Below are positions 61,462 to 64,000 of a stretch of DNA of 64,000 nt, piece after piece. Under the pieces are notes generated by a model, which saw only the letters and a program-made list of their open reading frames with translations, made no database searches and was not told the DNA's origin. Each line of letters opens with the position of its first letter. The stretch's first letter is position 1. The stretch covers positions 124,001-188,000 of the forward strand of contig JADLAX010000065.1 in assembly GCA_020848035.1 (NCBI GenBank), in the 5' to 3' direction. This DNA comes from Anaerolineae bacterium (lineage in GTDB: Bacteria > Chloroflexota > Anaerolineae > Promineifilales > Promineifilaceae). Both the position numbers and the translations under genes were made by a program.

Positions 61462-61490
61462 AGGGGCTTCCATTCGGAAGCCTCTTTTTT
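61462..61490 (+). terminator. Intrinsic terminator
   Basis: Stem AGGGGCTTCC/GGAAGCCTCT (61462-61471 and 61476-61485, one G-U pair) with a 4-nt loop and a run of six T residues. It ends transcription of the secreted nuclease gene. Confidence 0.92.
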
Positions 61491-61541
61491 GGTAACCGTT
61501 CAGTTGGTATCCCGCACGAGGGCGCTGCGCGCCCCGTGCTC
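61491..61541. repeat. CCCGCACGAG-type dispersed repeat
   Basis: GGTAACCGTTCAGTTGGTAT, then CCCGCACGAGGGCGCTGCGC. It is about 90 percent identical to 19271-19323 by eye. A related inverse palindrome is at about 39145-39176. Confidence 0.75.
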
Positions 61542-61581
61542 TACAGAGAACTGAACGCTTACCTTTTTTGTTGGAGAGCTT

Positions 61582-62007
61582 TTAGGGCAGACTTTCGCAG
61601 GCGAGGCCGTCGTTGTCGGCGTCTAGACGATGCACGTCGTAGCCAACCAGGGTAAAGCAGTAGTCGTGACACGCCTGCGCGGAATCTTGTGCTTGAAAAT
61701 CGCTGCAGTTGTAGGCGTTGAAGGAGCAGATGCTGCAGCCGGATGGCGCGGGGTGGGTGGCGGTGGGTACGGCCGTTGCTCCGCCGGGAACCGTGGGTTG
61801 GGGTGGCGTGACCGGGGTGTTTGTTGGCAGAACGGGCGGCACCGGGGTGGTGTCTCGCACCACAAAGGGCAGGAAGTTGGCCAGCGTTGGCGTGACATCA
61901 CAGGCTTGAAGGGAACGGCCGTGTCCCATTCCCCCAACTGCTACCAGGCAAAACAAAAAGAGGCCGCCCAAAAGGAAGCCTGTTTTGGGAAGGTGTGCCA
62001 CTTTCAT
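61582..62007 (-). CDS. Small exported protein with Excalibur-like calcium-binding tail
   Basis: A 141-residue exported protein. An N-terminal hydrophobic segment (about 10-28, GFLLGGLFLFCLVAVGGM) is followed by a short beta part, a Pro/Thr/Val linker and a Cys-rich C-terminus (CSICSFNAYNCSDFQAQDSA) ending in DADNDGLACESLP, the Excalibur calcium-binding motif. Six to seven Cys suggest disulfides. The ATG 62007 follows AAGGAGAC; the longer frame reads through hairpin repeats. Function unknown; similar tails occur on extracellular nucleases. Confidence 0.85.
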   Translation of the reverse strand: MKVAHLPKTGFLLGGLFLFCLVAVGGMGHGRSLQACDVTPTLANFLPFVVRDTTPVPPVLPTNTPVTPPQPTVPGGATAVPTATHPAPSGCSICSFNAYNCSDFQAQDSAQACHDYCFTLVGYDVHRLDADNDGLACESLP

Positions 62008-62150
62008 CGTTTGTCTCCTTGTGCCCATCCCCGCCTTGCCCTCAAAGTAACAAGCGCAGCTTGCCACTGAAGTTAAGGCAAGCTGCACTTGTTGCGGTGC
62101 CAGCTTATTATTTTGGGTTTTCAGGATTTCACGGGGCCTGACGTGAAACG

Positions 62151-62201
62151 TGATGCGTGAAACGTGACACTCTCTGGTCACGTTTCACGTTTTACGCATC
62201 A
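62151..62201. repeat. CACGTTTCACG hairpin repeat, copy C
   Basis: Arms 62151-62167 and 62185-62201 (TGATGCGTGAAACGTGA with its complement, one G-U type mismatch) form a 17-bp stem. Same family as the hairpins at 7020 and 11500. It lies between two exported-protein genes. Confidence 0.82.
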
Positions 62202-62255
62202 TGGGATGTAAACCCCTTGAATTCCCAAAGAGCCTTTATTTTTACTGTGGAGAGG

Positions 62256-63044
62256 TTACAGGCGAACTACCACGACCGTCATGGTGCCCTCGCCGACAGT
62301 GACGCTTTGCAGACCGGTGCCTGCGGGCAGCTGGCTCATGGCTGCACCCAGGCTGCTGTTTAAGGTTTGTTCGGCCGTTTGTAAGGCAGCGGGCGGCACC
62401 TGGAAGCTGCCAATTGACGCTTCGACGACCTCAAATTGCAGCGTGTTGTTTTCCACATACGGCGCAAAACTAACCGTCAGCTGGCCGTTGATCGGCTCGG
62501 CGAGGGTGCCAGTGACGATGATGGTGCCGCTGGTCAGGCGCACCTGCGGGTTTTGCAGCGCCGACTGCGTCCCGGCCTGAGCCTGAGCCGCGGCAATCGC
62601 CTGGTTCAGCTCCGCTTCGGTGACGGTGACTTCTACCGTGCCGCTGCCTTCTGGCAGGGGAATCGTGGCAAATCGCTCCGCCAGGCTGCCTGGTTCAATG
62701 GGTAATGTGCCGTTTTCAACGGCCGTTTGCCCCTGTTCGATCAATTCAGCCGCCTGAGTCGCCAGTACCGGGCCTTCCTCGACAATCAGTTCGGCGGCCT
62801 GGGTGGCCACAGCGGCCGCCTGTGCCGCGATGGTAGCCGCGGCCTCGGTTGCCAGCACGGTTTCATACTCGGCTTGAACGGCGGCGGCCTGCGTGGCCAG
62901 GATTTCACCCTGGCCGCCCGGACCATCCACATCACCAGCGCTGGTGGTGGGTAGGGTGGGGGTGGTACGGCCGTTGCCGCCACAGCCGCTCACCACAACA
63001 AGCAAAACCAGTAAAACGGTCCATCGTGTCCAGATTTGTTTCAT
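62256..63044 (-). CDS. Lipoprotein of unknown function with Ala-rich helical region
   Basis: A 262-residue exported lipoprotein. The lipobox is VSGC (LLVVVSGCGGNG). Residues about 45-115 are Ala/Glu/Gln-rich and helical (ILATQAAAVQAEYETVLATE), possibly coiled coil. Residues about 130-262 are a beta-rich domain (TVEVTVTEAELNQAIAAAQA, then SGTIIVTGTLAEPINGQLTV) resembling lipid-binding LolA-like or DUF2993-like modules. The ATG 63044 follows GGGAG. The partner gene is unknown. Confidence 0.82.
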   Translation of the reverse strand: MKQIWTRWTVLLVLLVVVSGCGGNGRTTPTLPTTSAGDVDGPGGQGEILATQAAAVQAEYETVLATEAAATIAAQAAAVATQAAELIVEEGPVLATQAAELIEQGQTAVENGTLPIEPGSLAERFATIPLPEGSGTVEVTVTEAELNQAIAAAQAQAGTQSALQNPQVRLTSGTIIVTGTLAEPINGQLTVSFAPYVENNTLQFEVVEASIGSFQVPPAALQTAEQTLNSSLGAAMSQLPAGTGLQSVTVGEGTMTVVVVRL

Positions 63045-63301
63045 GTTGCACACTCCCTAAAGATACGTTTGCCAAACGGGCGGATGATAACCCCATTTTC
63101 TAAGAACGAAATGAGCTTTCTCCGGTTGGTCGGGTCAGCCTCGTGAAGCCAGTTTGGCTGGGGTGCCTTCACGAAAAATATGCTTGACCCGCGATCTAAC
63201 CTCGTGTAGGATTCTCCACACATGATGATAAACAACTACCCACTTTTCCACACACTATCAGATTGCCGTAATAGGAAATCTCTCCTCTCCGGACGTTTTA
63301 C
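63045..63301. promoter_or_regulatory. Divergent promoter region with nested inverted repeats
   Basis: No gene. CGGGTCA (63131-63137) pairs with TGACCCG (63185-63191), enclosing TCGTGAAG (63141-63148) and CTTCACGA (63167-63174). This nested cruciform may be an operator or transcript structure for one of the two divergent genes. Confidence 0.5.
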
Positions 63302-64000
63302 ATGAAATCAACCTCTCAAACTGGGCTTTTGCTTACCTTGTTTATGCTGCTTTTGGTTCTGCTGGCTGCCTTTGTTTTCCTCTTTCAGGGGCGGCAAAGG
63401 GTAGTGGAACAGCGAGATGTGTTGCAGACAGAAACGGCCGATTTGCAGCAAGATCTGGCCCAAACCGAGCTTGATCTGGCCGCAGCGGAAGCCACTCGTG
63501 CCTTTACCGCCGATGCCCTGGCTACGGCCGAATCCAACACGGTGCTGCTGGATGGTGAGTTGGTGCGCAGCCAACAGGAAGTGGATGCCCTCACCGGGCA
63601 GCTAGACGCCGCCAGCCAGACGATCACCACGTTGGAAGATGAGCAGGAAGCGGTGCTGGCCCAGCCGCCCGAAGTGGCCATTTTGTCGCCCGTGAACGGC
63701 CGTTTGCTGGCGCTCGGTGAACCAGTCAACATCGTCATGGTGGCGACAGACCCCAAAGGCGTGATTGCAGTAAACCTGGCCCTCAACGAAGAACCGTTTG
63801 ATTCGTTTATGCTGGAAGATCAGACGTTGTTTACGGCCGTTGTCCCCTGGGAACCAACCGAACCAAATGAATACGTGATTGCGCTGACGGCCGTTAATAG
63901 TGCCGGGATTACCAGCCGCACGGCTACCGTCACGGTGACAGTGGCGTTGTCCGACGCCGCCAACCGCCCCGGCATCAACGCCAATGTGGCCCTGTCTGAG
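63302..64000 (+). CDS. Membrane-anchored coiled-coil protein with Ig-like domain, partial
   Basis: An open frame from the ATG at 63302 to the window end (233 codons, no stop). Residues about 9-32 are a membrane anchor (LLLTLFMLLLVLLAAFVFLF). Residues about 35-120 form a coiled coil rich in Ala, Leu, Glu and Gln (TADLQQDLAQTELDLAAAEA). Then an Ig-like domain begins at VAILSPVNGRLLALGEPVNI. The remainder lies outside the window. Ribosome site is unclear. Likely an exported, membrane-anchored protein of unknown role. Confidence 0.8.
   Translation, partial: MKSTSQTGLLLTLFMLLLVLLAAFVFLFQGRQRVVEQRDVLQTETADLQQDLAQTELDLAAAEATRAFTADALATAESNTVLLDGELVRSQQEVDALTGQLDAASQTITTLEDEQEAVLAQPPEVAILSPVNGRLLALGEPVNIVMVATDPKGVIAVNLALNEEPFDSFMLEDQTLFTAVVPWEPTEPNEYVIALTAVNSAGITSRTATVTVTVALSDAANRPGINANVALSE

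Noticed and set aside
1..64000. tRNA, rRNA genes or complete insertion sequences
   Set aside because: No tRNA cloverleaf, rRNA segment or intact transposase was recognised on either strand by reading.

Overview
This 64 kb window is high-GC bacterial DNA. Closely packed genes use AGGAGG-type ribosome sites, many start and stop codons overlap as ATGA, and several kinds of intergenic palindrome are scattered through it. No rRNA, tRNA, CRISPR array or intact transposase was recognised. The gene set (archaeal-type HMG-CoA synthase with DUF35 and thiolase partners, class II HMG-CoA reductase, large secreted PKD and lamin-tail proteins, a CHAT-STAND-TPR protein) and the great abundance of the octamer ACGGCCGT suggest a filamentous or environmental Chloroflexota (Anaerolineae-like) bacterium. 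That assignment is an inference from gene content and was not tested.

Layout. (1) 0.1-13.1 kb: a carbohydrate catabolic island. Two divergent GntR/UTRA regulators control a TIM-barrel isomerase (-) and a long + strand run: PfkB kinase, two-subunit transketolase, SAF-domain homoserine-dehydrogenase-like oxidoreductase, an E1alpha/E1beta/E2 2-oxo-acid (acetoin-type) dehydrogenase without E3, a second TIM-barrel isomerase, a cupin and a Gfo/Idh/MocA oxidoreductase. A perfect bidirectional terminator closes it. The substrate is not known; a branched or unusual sugar is likely. (2) 13.3-25.8 kb, - strand: a giant PKD surface protein, a Crp/Fnr regulator, a flippase-like membrane protein, two multi-span glycosyltransferases, two paralogous small secreted proteins, and an ECF sigma factor with its membrane partner. 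(3) 26.1-32.4 kb, +: a NarL-type two-component pair, a small membrane protein and a CHAT-STAND-TPR protein that resembles bacterial NLR-like immune proteins. (4) 32.6-44.3 kb, -: a surface polysaccharide locus of translationally coupled genes: glycosyltransferases, two O-antigen-ligase-like proteins, a methyltransferase-flippase fusion, a second methyltransferase, a B12/radical SAM enzyme, a nucleotidyltransferase-like protein and a nucleoside phosphorylase. (5) 45.1-52.8 kb: a secreted lamin-tail/metallo-beta-lactamase protein, a lipoprotein, an endonuclease-III-like protein, a UvrA2-type ATPase, an ArsR/SRPBCC pair and a possible recombinase remnant. (6) 52.7-57.0 kb, -: early mevalonate pathway (HMG-CoA reductase, HMG-CoA synthase, thiolase-like protein, DUF35). 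The thiolase has Asp where the catalytic Cys should be. (7) 57.5-64.0 kb: a secreted lamin-tail/nuclease protein, two small exported proteins and a partial membrane-anchored coiled-coil protein.

The most notable non-gene structures are the highly iterated palindrome ACGGCCGT, a 107-bp dual-hairpin element in three copies (ends at 135, 45115 and 52457), hairpins built from CACGTTTCACG, repeats built from ATCTGTG and CGCGGATT, and GTAGGGGC...GCCCCTAC palindromes, one of which lies in frame inside the CHAT-STAND-TPR gene.
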